Source: Pisolithus tinctorius (lineage: Eukaryota > Basidiomycota > Agaricomycetes > Boletales > Pisolithaceae). From it: 64,000 bases of DNA. Shown piece by piece: positions 9,694 to 21,638 of the stretch. A program made the position numbers and the translations under genes. The notes under the pieces were generated by a model. That model was not told where the DNA came from, searched no databases, and worked only from the letters and a program-made list of their open reading frames with translations. The stretch spans positions 124,001-188,000 of the forward strand of contig JANFAH010000026.1 of the NCBI GenBank assembly GCA_024663395.1, given 5' to 3'. Position 1 is the stretch's first letter. The number at the start of each line of letters is the position of its first letter.

Positions 9694-11473
9694 CTAAGCA
9701 GTGGGGTCAGAAGATGTTGAGCCAGAGCTGCTGCCACTCTTCATGAGCTCTGTGAGTTGAATCTTGAGTTGAAGGGTTTCGGCCTCCCTCATGAAGGCAT
9801 TTTCTTTGGCATTCTTCAGCTTGATATCGAGCTTCCAGAGCTCCTGCTCCCTTTGATGCTTATCCTCCATGTCTTTCCACTGCATCCTGAGCTGCTCCTT
9901 CCTCAACTTGAGCTCCTGATCCTTCAGCATATACTGCATTTTCACCAGGTACTGTGCAGTCTTACCAGAAGACAAGGATGCTAGTATCGACTTGGCCTCT
10001 TGACTCAAGTCAATGACCTGGCTTTGAAGTTGAGACTTGTTGCGAGCCACTGGGAGAGAACTTGCCTCCATTGATGTTGTCTTGGATGATGAGGACCATG
10101 GGGTCCTTGCAACAGCCTTCCCCTTGCAGGAAGAGCTAGATGATGATGATGCAGAGGAAATGATGCTTCTGGTGGAAGTGGGGGGACAAAGGTATGGTGA
10201 TTGGTGGAATGCAGTGTGATTATCTGAGAAAGGTGTGTGAGACTTGTGAGGGAGGGAAAATTGAGACTGCACCTCAGGAGTCAATGGCTGAGGATATGTC
10301 TGCTGATTCATTAACAATGATCCATTAGTGATGTCCCAATAGAAATGCACCTGATCACTGTGAACTGACACCAAGTCCATGTTAACATCCTCTCCATCTC
10401 CAAAGCTGGGGTCCATGCCTTCCAGATCAAAGATACTATTGGCAAATTCATCCCCCTCATTCATGACTAGATCACCAACATGAGACATCCTCTTGTCGAC
10501 TTCACCATCCTCCAGATCTTGATCACTGCACATTTCCTTGGTCCCAGTATTTGAAGGGGTACCTTCATCTGCCAGAGCGGCAGGTGAACCCACTCCCAAG
10601 TCTGAAGTCTTCTGCATACTGGATGATTTATTTTGGACAATGGCTAAAAAATCTTCAGTGCAATTTTTGTCTGGCCCAGAATTAATTGGGTCAGAGTTGA
10701 AGGAGGGGTTGCCCTGCCAGATGGAATGCAGATCATCATTCCAGGGTAAAGTGTTGAGAACAGCTTCTGTAATCATACACATCAGTGACTGTAATCCCAC
10801 TAGATTGATTGATAACTTATGATGGAGATTTGCATAGCTTGTGTGACCAGGCATAATGCCTTCCCCTGATTGTTTAAAGCATGCACAGCACTTGCGATAT
10901 GATCCCTTCAGCCTAAATGATCGTTAAAAAATCACAGATAAAATATGAAGAGGAGACTGATGTAGTGATGTGGTTGCCTATGCTAACTTGGAACTTAGCA
11001 GGGCCCACCATGTACATGTCCTTGTAGTAGGGATCATTCTTGAATATGACTTCAGCAAGAATTGCTTGAACTTCTTTCTTGTTATGGCCCACTGGGCCCT
11101 CATCAGGTGAAGGTGGTGAGACAGTTGTGATCTTATCACTAAAAAGGATTCTCTGGTCTGTGGGATGGGTGAGCAACCAGTTGATGAGTATATCAGTACA
11201 AGGAACATCCCAGTTGATGTTCTTCAGCTGAAGACCTTCTGTAGTAGATGCATCACCAGTAGTGGTGACAGCCTGCTGGCTGGATGAAGCTGGGTTCTTG
11301 CCCTTGGTTCCACCATGAGTAGATCTACTGCTCGATCCATGACCAGAGCCTGAATTCCCAGTGGGTCTGTCAGATCCTCCACAATGGGCTTGTTCACTTG
11401 AAGATGCCATGGGCTGACCTGAGATTGCTTGCAGGTGAGCAGAGTGCTGAATGTGTGGTTGTAGAGGAGACAT
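9694..11473 (-). CDS. Harbinger accessory Myb/SANT-like protein, two or more exons
   Basis: Exon 1 runs 11473-about 10960 and is Ser/Gly-rich, then has INWLLTHPTDQRILFSD, a KKEVQAILAEVIFKNDP motif and a PAKFQVS segment. An intron ends in TTTAG at about 10917. The next exon has SYRKCCACFKQSGEGIMPG, TLPWNDDLHSIWQGNPSF, an acidic middle part, and a C-terminal coiled coil with many K, E and Q residues (ELKLRKEQLRMQWKDMEDK). It ends at 9694. The order matches the gene at 1-1152, but almost all CpGs are gone. It probably binds the TIRs and helps the transposase; this role is inferred from Harbinger biology. The large second exon is still open. Confidence 0.65.
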
Positions 11474-11564
11474 AACTTTTCAAACTCTGCAAGGCCAATG
11501 CCAGTTGCAGATGCCATTCCAGAACAATTCCAGAGTGCTTCCAGTGCCACCTTGAGTGCCACTA

Positions 11565-13131
11565 GTGAGGGACAAAAGCATTGCAATGTTTGTGAGGTGT
11601 GACTTGTTGCTGATGTAGCTTGGGCTATTCTGCAGAGATAATCATGATACCTATACCATTGGAATGGGGTGACTCCAAGCTTTCCAGAGCACTAAGGTTC
11701 AGTCAAAACAAAGCAATACATGCTGAGATACACCCTATTCTTTCTGAAAAGTGCATTGCAATGTTTTTGTCCCTGACTGGTGAAATAGTGAAAAGTGACC
11801 TTTTGATGGGATTGAGGGCATGAAGGATGGGAAAATATGATTACATAATAAACCACATGATCTTCCAGATGATTTGTCAGCATGTCAACAATGACAAACA
11901 TTGGACTTGTACCATTGATCCTCCCTCTTTTACCACAACTCATGAAATCATCTCTCTAGCTCACATGGTCATTTTCTCAAGGAATTCTTATCAAATACTG
12001 GTGGCCACCACAGTGCCATCAGTATAACATGCTGTCAGAACCATCAGTCCCTTAAAAAACCTGCTGTCAGTCATTTCCTGGACTGTTTCCCCCCCATGCC
12101 TGATGTGTTCTGGGACTAATCAGTACTTGGAAGGCTGAAAATGTTATGGAGGTCAATCTGGCACTTCAGAACATGATGTACAAACCAGTCCCCTCTCAAC
12201 CAATGCATTTCTGGCACAGGGACAGTGGTGTGGAAGTTAGGGAAAGACAAAATCCTCTTTATCCCCAGGTGCCATCAGAAGGATATGCTACTGAACTACC
12301 ATGGAGCAGAATCCTGTGCTTCCATCTGGCCCTTAATATTGCCTTTGGTCATATATGACCAAATAATCCTTCCCCAGTCATCTACAGTTCAGATCAGAGC
12401 AAGATCTAGTGAACCCTCTTATGGTGCTCAGAGCACAAGGAGGTTTTGTCTCACCCCAACTTCCATACCAGTGTTCCTGTGCCAGAAATGCATTGGTTGA
12501 GAGGGGACTGGTTTGTACATCATGTTCTGAAGTGCCAGATTGACCTCCATAACATTTTCAGCCTTCCAAGTACTGATTAGTCCCAGAACACATCAGGCAT
12601 GGGGGGGAAACAGTCCAGGAAATGACTGACAGCAGGTTTTTTAAGGGACTGATGGTTCTGACAGCATGTTATACTGATGGCACTGTGGTGGCCACCAGTA
12701 TTTGATAAGAATTCCTTGAGAAAATGACCATGTGAGCTAGAGAGATGATTTCATGAGTTGTGGTAAAAGAGGGAGGATCAATGGTACAAGTCCAATGTTT
12801 GTCATTGTTGACATGCTGACAAATCATCTGGAAGATCATGTGGTTTATTATGTAATCATATTTTCCCATCCTTCATGCCCTCAATCCCATCAAAAGGTCA
12901 CTTTTCACTATTTCACCAGTCAGGGACAAAAACATTGCAATGCACTTTTCAGAAAGAATAGGGTGTATCTCAGCATGTATTGCTTTGTTTTGACTGAACC
13001 TTAGTGCTCTGGAAAGCTTAGAGTCACCCCATTCCAATGGTATAGGTATCATGATTATCTCTGCAGAATAGCCCAAGCTACATCAGCAACAAATCACACC
13101 TCACAAACATTGCAATGCTTTTGTCCCTCAC
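11565..13131. mobile_element. Long palindromic fold-back element, about 1.57 kb
   Basis: Arms 11565-12220 and 12476-13131 (656 bp each) mirror around position 12348. Mirrored open frames are identical, with only isolated C/T differences (for example gacttgttg against gatttgttg). The right end, CCCTCACTG, is followed by TA. The left end abuts the Harbinger terminus, CCACTA, so the exact left border is uncertain by a few bases. The 255-bp spacer is homologous to that of the 2170-3746 palindrome. No transposase is encoded. Confidence 0.8.
12255..12310 (-). other. tRNA-like segment in second palindrome spacer
   Basis: The minus strand reads GGTAGTTCAGTAGCATATCC, then a degenerate B-box-like GAGGATTTTGTCTTTCC. 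It is homologous to 2845-2915, and both spacers also share a tcatatatgaccaaata phrase. Possible SINE remnant. Confidence 0.3.
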
Positions 13132-13136
13132 TGTAA

Positions 13137-13804
13137 GTGCCCATGTATGGCATTCTGGTTTTCGATGTATCTCCACCAATTCTGCAGATACTGACACCAT
13201 TCCCACACTCACTTGTAGTGCTCAGCCATGTGATCCTACCTTCCAAAATTGGAAAGGATTTGCACACTCCACATGTTTCTACAGCACTCCCTCCAAAAGA
13301 TGCTCATTTCACTAATTCTTCTGATATGGCTGCCTCCACATCAATCATTTTGCATGTCCCCTTTGCTAGGGACCATGGCTATGTATATCTACCAGGAGTT
13401 CCTACCAGCTTCATCCTGAAGTGTCCTGGTACATCCCATCCTCATCTGCCCCCTCTCAGCCCATCCAGCTTGGACAGCACATTCTTTTTGTCAGTATGAC
13501 CTCTAGGAGGACATTCTTTGGTCACCTCAGGTCTGTCATTTGCTTGGAAAGGTCTTATGTGGTCGTTTCAGTCTCTCCAGTCCAAGAAGCATATGGATCC
13601 TTCCCCCCTGCTCCCTGCAATGTCTTCATACCAGTCTCATCCATCATTCTTCCAAAATTGCAACAGCTACAGTATAATCTACTGTTCTCCACTCTCCCTG
13701 ATTGCATCCATGACAAGTATGATGCACATCTTGCCTCCTTATTGCAAGATACAGTAGAAGATGCTCCCCCTTTGTCCTCTCTTCCAACAGAGCCTCATTC
13801 ATGA
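13137..13804 (+). pseudogene. Family E ORF, copy E1 (frameshifted)
   Basis: Same protein as the 220-codon ORF in E3 but in two frames (13137-13499 and 13421-13804). Conserved segments include DHGYVYLPGVPTSF, QPIQLGQH, SMTSRRTFFGHLRSVI, LERSYVVVSVSPV and LQQLQYNLLFSTLPD. Function unknown; no known domain recognised. Confidence 0.55.
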
Positions 13805-14762
13805 AGTTTTTACTTGCTTCACTGAGAGGACAGTTAGGGGGGGAAAGTTGTGATCCCCTATGCTCCTGTCACCCCATGGACCCCCAAAGCTTGACCCCTG
13901 TTGACATCTGACTCACCCTGTCTGCTTTTGGATGTACTATATCAGCATCAGATCAGTGCTGCCTCTCTGTCATCCCACTTTGGCCCAGAAGCAATCTCTT
14001 TGAGATGTGACATGCACAGCCTCCCCCTAATGCAATTCCAGTGCACTTTCCCAGTTTCTGACATTACTTGACACATACTTGACATTCTGACTGTCTTTGA
14101 CTCACCTATTGCCAATACTTACCAATCCTATGACCTTGCTTACTGATTCTTTGCTTTTTGGCTTACTTATCCTTACCAATGCTCACCAATGCTTTCTAAG
14201 ATGATTACCCACCACTTACATTCCTTACTCATCAGTTACCAATCACTTACCAAGTGTTTGCACCTTGTTTTCCATAGGCAATGCCCCTGTACTGTATATA
14301 AATCACTGTACTTAGATAGCTGAATAAGAAGAAGACATCAGAGAGCCCCTCTTGCTTGCAGTTTATCATCACTCAGTAATTCATTCAGCAGCTTCAATAG
14401 TTGAGACTTTATTAAGGGTCTAACTATTGTCTACTTTGCTTATCATTGTCTATTATTAATATACTTTGCTCCAAGTCCCCCCTGAGCTCAGTGCAGCTCA
14501 GAGCATCAAATTAAGTCATCATCCATCCTTCTGTAGGCTGACAGCAGTCTACCCTATTGCATTCTATTGCATTCTTGCTCCCTCTTTGTCAGGAGCACCC
14601 CCAACCCTCAGCACTCATCTTTGAGTGTTGTAGCTTGCAAAAACCCTCCCAAATCGAAGGTTCTACCATCTAGGTACCACATAGGCACACCACCACTCAC
14701 TCTCATTGTCTTTTGTGTTGGTTTTGGTTGGTTTTCACCACTGAACCAAACTTTGACTCACA

Positions 14763-15064
14763 CTGGTGGGTTGAGATGTGCCAGTTGTTGACTCTCCTCA
14801 ATGTCCTCCCACTCTTCATCTACATGGCTGGCAGCATCCTCCCAAGAACCTTCTCCTGCTGGGCATGATGCTCCAGCATGGCCCAAGTGTAGCACCAAAC
14901 CAACCTATGATATCAGTCATCACAGATGATGGGTTGAAACTGGCACTCACCAGCTGTAGAGTGGAGTCTTCAAAGAATCTTCCATTCCATTTTTGTACCC
15001 AATGGAATGGTCTGAGTTTGTGTTGCTTGATGCAACATGTTTTACAAGACAATGGGTGATGCAC
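14763..15064. other. Spacer between two E units
   Basis: About 300 bp with a 93-codon open frame on the plus strand (14778-15059) and no motif I recognise. It may be host sequence or the start of an E-related internal region. Undecided. Confidence 0.25.
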
Positions 15065-16921
15065 TGTGAGTCAAAGTGTGGAAAGGTGGTGAAAACCAAC
15101 CAAAACCAACACCAAAGACAAATATGAGCAAGTGGTGGTTTACCTCCATGGAACCTGGAGGGCAGAGAAACCTAAAGTGGGGGAAATTTCAATGGCAGGT
15201 GCTCCTAGTGCAAGTCAATGATGAGTTACACAGGAGTAGACAAGTGAGTGATGACTGGACAGGGGATGCTGAACAGAGTGAAGGTGTTCAGCTGAAAGGA
15301 CTTCTGGAATGATGGACTTTGATGAAATGTGCTCCTGACAGAAGTTGATGATGAGTTATGCAGGAGTGGATGGATGACTAAGCAAACTTGCTGACTAAGC
15401 ATGGGGGTAAAGCTTCAGATAAATGATGGAGGTAGATAGACCCCTTTGTGGAGCCTCAACTACCAATGATATGAATGAAGACAGATAGACTCTTCTGAAT
15501 GAGCCTCAACTGTTGATGATGAGGTATGCACTGGGAGCTGAACTGACTGATTGAATGACTTCTGGTTCACTGGGGTGTAGCTAAGTACATGGGGGTTTAT
15601 ATAGTGTGGGGGGAGTGCAGCATTTGACAAACAAGGCACAAATGCTTGGTAAGTAATGAGTAAGGACTGAGCAATCATAATGAGTAAGCAAGAAATGAAA
15701 AGTAAGCAAGCAAAGAAGATTGGTAAGTATTTGCAATGAATGAGTCAAGGATAGTCAAAATATCACAGAATGAGTCAAATGGAGTCAGAAACTGAGTAAG
15801 TACACTGATATCACATTAGGGGGTGGCGATGCAAGTCAGATCTTGGTGGAGACATCTCTAGATCCAAAGATGGCATGACAGATGGGTGGTGTTTCCAGAC
15901 AGGGAAGTATTAATTCCAGATTTGAAGGGCATGAGTCAGGTGTCAAAGGGGCTAGGGCATTGGGGGTCTGTGAGGCAACAGGAGCATAAGCAATCATGTC
16001 TCCCACCCTTTCATCCTCTCAGTGAAGTTAACAAAAACTTCATGAATGAGGCTCTGATGGAGAAGGAGGAGAAGGGGGGATGTCTTCTGCTGGATCTTGC
16101 AGTAGGAAGGCAAGATGCATGTCATACTCATCATGGATGTGATCAGGGAGGCTGGAGAACAGTAGATTATGCTGCAGCTGTCACAATGTGGGAAGAATGA
16201 TGGATGAGATTGGAATAAAGACAGTGCAGGGAGCAGGGAGGAATGATCCATATGCTTCATCAACTGGGGAGACTGAAACAACCACATAAGACCTTTCCAA
16301 CTGAGTGACAGACCTGAGGCAACCAAAGAATGTCCTTCTGGAAGTCATACTGACAAGGAGAACATGCTGACCAAGCTGCATGGGATGAGACAGGGCTGAC
16401 AATGATGGGATGAACCAGGGGGCTTCAGGACAGAAGCTGGTGGGAATGCCTGGCAGATATACATAGCCACTGTCTCTAGCAAATGAGACAAGCAAGACAA
16501 TCAATGAAGAGGTGGCCATGATTGATGGACTTAGCAAAATGAGTGTCTGATGGATGGAGTGCTGCAGAAATGTGTAGGGTGAGGATCCTCTCCAAATTTG
16601 GAAGGCAGAATCATGTGGCTGAGCACTTTAAGTGAGTGTGAGAACAGAGTTGATATCCTTGGAAATGGTGGAGATATGATGAAAACCAGAATGCCATACA
16701 CAGGTGCTAAAACCTTTTAATGTGTGCTTAACTCACTTCCTCCTTTCTCTTTAGCACTGATGACTTGTTCTTGTGCAAAGGATGACTGCTCATGTCCAGC
16801 AGTCTTTCTACACATGAGGCCTTTAGTCTTCATCTGCATGGCATGGGCATTGTGCACAACTCATTGATGAGTTAGGCAGAGTTGGCTGTAACCATGTCCA
16901 CAACACCTTTGGTGTGTGACA
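15065..16921 (-). mobile_element. Family E unit, copy E2
   Basis: A 1857-bp unit. On the minus strand it starts TGTCACACACCAAAGG and ends GACTCACA. Flanking tetramers are gcac and gtgc, which both derive from gcgc by CG to CA and CG to TG, so I read a 4-bp duplication. It carries the family ORF (16714-15994) with a frameshift and an internal TGA. Confidence 0.75.
15994..16714 (-). pseudogene. Family E ORF, copy E2
   Basis: Reads ARDSGYVYLPGIPTSF, SMTSRRTFFGCLRSVTQLE and so on, then meets TGA at 16181-16183 where E3 and E5 have CAA. Both are one transition from CGA, so the stop looks like CpG deamination. The frame continues with LQYNLLFSSLPDHIHDEYDM. Compared with E1/E3 there is also a one-base difference before the MATSS segment. 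Confidence 0.55.
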
Positions 16922-16937
16922 GTGCACAGTCCATGCA

Positions 16938-17722
16938 TGTCAAAGTCAGACAACACCCCTGGCTTCCTCTTAGGGTGGAGTTGGAGCAGGTTGGGCTGTG
17001 GAGTACAACAGTCAAAGTCTGAAGCAAATCCAACCACTGGGTGGTAAGATATTCGATGAACAGTGAGTGGAGGGGTATGAAGGAAAGTCTCAGAGGCTGA
17101 GGTCAGAGTCAGAGCTGGAGATCAGAGGTCAGAGGTTGGATGAGAGGGCATTGGGTTCAGATAGTGTGCTGCCCCCTTGTGCGAGCTCAGCCCTCATATT
17201 TCAGAGGTGGAGCAGACTCAGAGGAAGTGGAGACGAAACTCCAGAGGGGACTGAGAGGGAGTCAAAGGTGGGGACTTTATTTGATATTTGTACTGATTAC
17301 ATCAGAGTACTATGTGGCCTTATATACAATGTAGGTCAAGGGCAGTGCAGTGCAGAATGTAAACCAATAAGTGTATAATGGGTTAGTAGTCCCTCTGACA
17401 CAAGGGATAGAGGGTAGGGATGACAGGGACCTTAACTGAGACAAGGAAACTACTACAACAAGGAAGAGAGGGTAAATACTGAAGAAGTGGAAGAATGGAG
17501 AAAACCGACATGAGGGTGGAACCCTATCTAGAATGCAGGGCCACAAGTCTGACAGCCCACATGACCAACCTTAGGGTGGAGTTGAGTGGAGTGGGTCAGA
17601 ACATGGACAGGGGACCTCAGAGAGGTGTGGAGATGTGTCAGGAGGGTCAGAGGAGTGTGGGAACATGTTGGAGGAGGGTGGAGTAGGTGTTAGGGGCTTA
17701 TGTTGGTGTCATGGTCATGACA
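16938..17722 (-). repeat. 3' LTR (alpha) of element A
   Basis: 785 bp; it ends TCATGACA on the plus strand. It is the decayed form of the solo LTR at 4212, with nearly every CpG changed to TG or CA, plus about 30 bp deleted relative to the 5' LTR. Confidence 0.9.
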
Positions 17723-17766
17723 GTATCCCCCCCTTAGGGCCTGAACCCCTGAAGGCCATAGCAAAG

Positions 17767-19353
17767 CTACAACAGAGGTGAGTAAGGTCCAGGGTTGTGA
17801 GGATAGCAAGCATGGTAAGCAGCCAACAACTTGGAGGCATATTCTAACTCCATTGCCAACACCCAAGAGGTCTCATCATCAGTGTTCTCATAGCCTGCCC
17901 AGCAGACTAGATACAGTAACTGACAATGGTGGCAGCAGTGATCCACCTTTGAGTCAAGGATCTCTGAAATCTCATACTCAAGGTCACCATCCACCTCAAC
18001 AGGTGGAGGCGGAGGTTGGTGCTGATCAGGGAAGGGGTTCAGAGTAGCAGGCTCTAACTGCGACATGTGAAAGACAGGGTGGATGGCCCGCATTGCATCA
18101 GGTAAGCAGAGGGTGATGGAGTGTGTACCAGGCCTAGCTATGATAGCATAGGGGCCCAAGTTCTTCTCTGCAAGTTTAGCCAAAGGGTGGGTGGAGCAGA
18201 AGTACTTGGCCTTGACATAAGCCTGGTCACTGACCTTGAACTCTGGTGGTGGAATGCATCTAGCATCAGCCAGACCTTGATAGCAGAGTTGAGTGGCAGC
18301 CATCTCAGTGTGGAGGAAGTCATGTAGGGTGGAAAGCTCCACAACATAGTTATGGGCCTTCAGAGAGGTGAGATCATGGTCAGAGTAAACTGACAAGTTT
18401 GGGTGGTACCCCTTATTAGCAAAAAAGGGAGAGACTCCAGTAGTAGCACTCAGCACATTATTACAAGTGAACTCCACTAATGGGAGTAACTCTGACCAAT
18501 CATCTTGCTGATAGTTACAGTAGGTGTGGAGATACTGCTCGAGGGTCTGATTCATGTGCTCTGTTTGGCCATCACCTTCTGGGTGGTAGCCCGATGTAAA
18601 ATGAAGGCGCATATCTAAGACCTTTCCAAGGGAGTGGAAGAAGTGTGACACAAACTCTGGACCCCTGTCAGAGGTGACATGAGTGGGTACTCCATACTTG
18701 GAAAAGATGTGGGTAAGGAAGAGTTTTGCTAGGTCAGCAGAGGTGATGGAGTCATGGGTCAGAATGAACATGGTCTGTTTAGAAAGGCGGTCTACAACAA
18801 CCAAGATGGTGGAGTAGCCTGCAGAGTTGGGGAGATGCTCAATGAAATCCATCGAGATGGAGTTCCATGGCTTCTCAGGGACAGGAAGCTGCTTCAGTAG
18901 GCCAAAGGGGTGGTGACAAGGGACCTTGCTGTGACCACAAGTGGTGCAGGACCTGACATAGTTTTTTACATCAGTGCAGAGGTTAGGCCATACATACTTG
19001 CAGCGAACAAGCTCTATAGTGTGGCTCTGCCCAAAGTGACCTGCAAGCAGATGGTCATGTTTAAACTGAAGCACTCAGAGGCAGAGGCCATCAATGTTGG
19101 GGACAAAGATGCAGCCATCAAGGTGGAGGAGACCCTCATGGTCTAATGACCAGCAGAGGTCTGTCAGAGTTGGGAGGTGGGAAGCAGAGATGGGGTCAGA
19201 GGGTAGTGCAGAGATGATGTCAGCATGGAGCTGCTCAACATCAAAGATCATGGCGGCTTGCAGTACAGGGGCCAAGAGGTGGGTAGTATGGAGGGACAAA
19301 GTGAACTGTTCCTGGGTAAACACAGGGCAGAGGTTATGAGGGTTTACCTGCAT
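17767..19353 (-). pseudogene. Element A integrase with C-terminal chromodomain
   Basis: Integrase inserting the cDNA into the genome. It has an HHCC zinc domain (HDHLLAGHFG, then CTTCGHSK), a DDE core with D in SMDFIEHLPNS, D in TSDRGPEF and E in GYHPEGDGQTEHMNQTLEQ, and a chromodomain (EYEISEILDSKVD, YLVCWAGYENTDDETSW) ending at 17767. A TGA at 19072-19074 (CGA in element C, RVLQFKHDH) splits the frame into 19353-19075 and 19074-17767. The downstream half is otherwise open for 435 codons. Chromodomains target such elements to histone-marked chromatin. Confidence 0.88.
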
Positions 19354-20823
19354 GTAGTCCCTATCCCCCTGTTTTGGGTAAACATCGCAGTGGCAGGTAA
19401 GTGCATTGGGCTTGGCTCCAAGGTGGCAGGGTGGAAATGGATGGCTAGGTTGAACTGGGAGAGGTACTCTGACCAGCGAGCCTGACAGCAGGTTAGGACC
19501 TTAGAGGTGGAGAAATACTCCAAATTGTTATGGTCAGTCACCACGTCAGCAGGAGTGGTGGAGCCTTCCAAGTAATGTTGCCAGTGGCAGAAGGCCTTGA
19601 AAATTGCCAACAACTCCTTATCATGAGTGTCATAGTTGAGCTCCAGAGCAGTGAGTGTGCAGGAGTAAAAGGCAACCAGGCAGAGTTCACCATCAGAGCA
19701 GGCAATTGAGAGGATACCTGCAATGGCATAGTCCAATGCATCAGTCTCAACTGTGACAGGGGCATCAGGCACCCAATGAGTAAGGATTGGAGCGGAGGTG
19801 AAGGCGGTCTTAAGGTGGAGGAAAGCAGAGTGGCACTCTTCAGAGAAGCTCCAAGGAGCACCCTTCTGAGTGAGGCAGGTGAGCAGAACAACTATGTCGG
19901 AGTAATTACTGATGAACCAACAATAGAAGTTTGTGAACCCAAGAAAGGATTGGATGTCTTTAACCTTGTGTGGTTCAGGCCAATCATGAATGGACTGGAC
20001 CTTATCAGCAGACATGGTCAGACTGGATGGGGAGAGGACATAGCCAAGGTACTTGACAGAGTTTTTGTGGAACTCACACTTTTCTGGCTTAGCAAAGAGG
20101 CTATGCTGGCAGAGGCAGTGGAGGACCTCTTTTACATGTTGGCAGTGCAATTCCTCATTGTGGGAGTAGATGAGGATGTCATCAAGGTAAACAACAACAC
20201 AGACATCAAGCATGTCGGCAAAGATGCTATTAACAAACTGCTGGAAAGCTGCTGGTGCATTAGTAAGACCAAAAGGCATAACCAACCATTCATAGGAGCC
20301 ATAGCAAGTGCAAAAGGCAGTTTTCCATTCATCACCAGCACCAATTTGGACTAAGTGGTAGGCATGGCAGAGGTCAATTTTACTATAGACTTTAGCATGG
20401 CTCAGAGAATCATGCAAGTCAGAGATGAGAGGAAGTGGGTAGTGGTCTTTCTTGGTGATTTTATTGAGTCCTTGGTAATCCACACAGAGGTGGAGTGAGC
20501 CATTCTTCTTCTTAACAAAGAGGACAGGAGCACCATGGGCAGAGGTTGACTGTTTAATGAAACCATAGCTGAGGTGCTCATCTATGAAGGTGTGGAGCAC
20601 CTCTAGCTCAGGTGGAGAGAGGGAGTAGATAGTGCCTAGAGGTGGGGGGGCCCCTTCTTTGAGATCTATATTTAAATCAAAGCTGCAGTGCAGAGGGAGT
20701 TCAGTAGCCTTTGCTTTACTAAAAACATCAGCAAACTCATGGTAGTTGGAGGGTACCACAGAGAGATCAGGAGGTGCACAGGGCATCGAAGAGGCTCGGA
20801 GTTTCATATCTTTGGGGTGGAGG
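19344..20823 (-). pseudogene. Element A reverse transcriptase and RNase H
   Basis: Contains the RT start HGAPVLFVKKKNGSLHLCVD, then a DLCHAYHLVQI palm motif, WLVMPFGLTNAPAAFQ, the catalytic [13 protein letters not shown], and RNase H with VETDALDYAIAGIL and YDTHDKELLAIF. The frame shifts near 19440, so the junction to integrase is lost (the tail reads into TTCR then stop). N-terminally it is interrupted by the solo LTR at 20824-21638, just after the protease-RT linker. Confidence 0.88.
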
Positions 20824-21638
20824 TGTCATGGCCATGACACCAGCGTAAGCCCCTAACACCTACTCCGCCCTCTTCCGACATGTTCCCACGCTTCTCCGCC
20901 CTCCTCCGACGTGTTCCTGCGCTCCTCCGACCCTCCCAACACATCTCCACACCTCTCCGAGGTCCCCCGTCCATGTTCTGACCAACTCCGCTCAACTCCG
21001 CCCTAAGGTTGGTCACGTGGGCTGTCGGACTTGCAGCCCTGCATTCTGGATAGGGTTCCGCCCTCTTGTCGGTTTTCTCCATTCTTCCGCTCCTTTGGTA
21101 TTTACCCTCTCTTCCTTGTTGTAGTAGTTTCCTTGTCTCAGTTAAGGTCCCCGTCATCCCTACTCTCTATCCCTTGTGTCGGAAGGACTCTAACCCACTT
21201 TACACTTATTGGTTTACATTCTGTACTGCACCACCCTTGACCTACATCGTATATAAGGCCACATAGTACTCTGTTGTAATCAGTACGAATATTGAATAAA
21301 GTCCCCACCTTCGACTCCCTCTCAGTCCCCTCCGGAGTTTCGTCTCCACTTCCTCTGAGTCCGCTCCACCTCTGAAATACGAGGGCTGAGCTTGCACAAG
21401 GGGGCAGTGCACTAGCTGAACCCAACGCCCTCTCATCCAACCTCCGACCTCTGACCTCCGGCTCCGACTCCGACCTCAGCCTCTGAAACTTCCCTTCATA
21501 CCCCTCCGCTCACTGTTCATTGAATATCTCGCCACCCAGTGGTCGGATTCGCTTCGGACTTTGACTGCTGTACTCCGCAGCCCAACCCGCTCCAACTCCG
21601 CCCTAAGAAGGAGCCAGGGGTGTTGTCTGACTTTGACA
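20824..21638 (+). mobile_element. Solo LTR alpha inside element A pol, TSD GGAGG
   Basis: 815 bp, starting TGTCATGGCCATGACACC and ending TTGACA. It has GGAGG at 20819-20823 and 21639-21643. Orientation is opposite to element A. It is the same family as A's own LTRs but CpG-rich, so a later insertion. Confidence 0.92.

Larger units (their letters stand above)
6849..11564 (+). mobile_element. PIF/Harbinger element, about 4.0 kb after removing a nested LTR
   Basis: The left end, CAGTAGTGGCGCTCAAGG, follows a TTA at 6846-6848. The right end is the inverted form (ccaccttgagtgccacta) ending at 11564, where a palindrome begins. TIR similarity extends over roughly 45 bp through a gctggaagcactctgga phrase. 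Inside are two convergent genes, the usual Harbinger set: a DDE transposase (plus strand) and a Myb/SANT-like partner (minus strand). The transposase gene carries a solo LTR and a frameshift, so the element is dead. Confidence 0.8.
6666..14762 (+). mobile_element. Family E unit, copy E1, split by nested insertions
   Basis: The two parts, 6666-6848 and about 13134-14762, rejoin to about 1.81 kb and align along their whole length with the E3 unit at 41586-43398. It starts TGTCACACACCAAAGG and ends TTTGACTCACA. It is interrupted at a TTA by a Harbinger element with a palindrome at its right end. The flanks (acaa and ctgg) do not match, so it may be recombined. It contains the family ORF in two frames and a TATATAAA box at 14295-14302. 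Confidence 0.7.

Noticed and set aside
19344..19400. Possible programmed -1 frameshift between RNase H and integrase, since elements A and C both change frame near the same place
   Set aside because: In A the frame is lost earlier (near 19440) and the correct frame then runs through into integrase. In C the shift is one base in a G-run near 59580. These are two independent indels.
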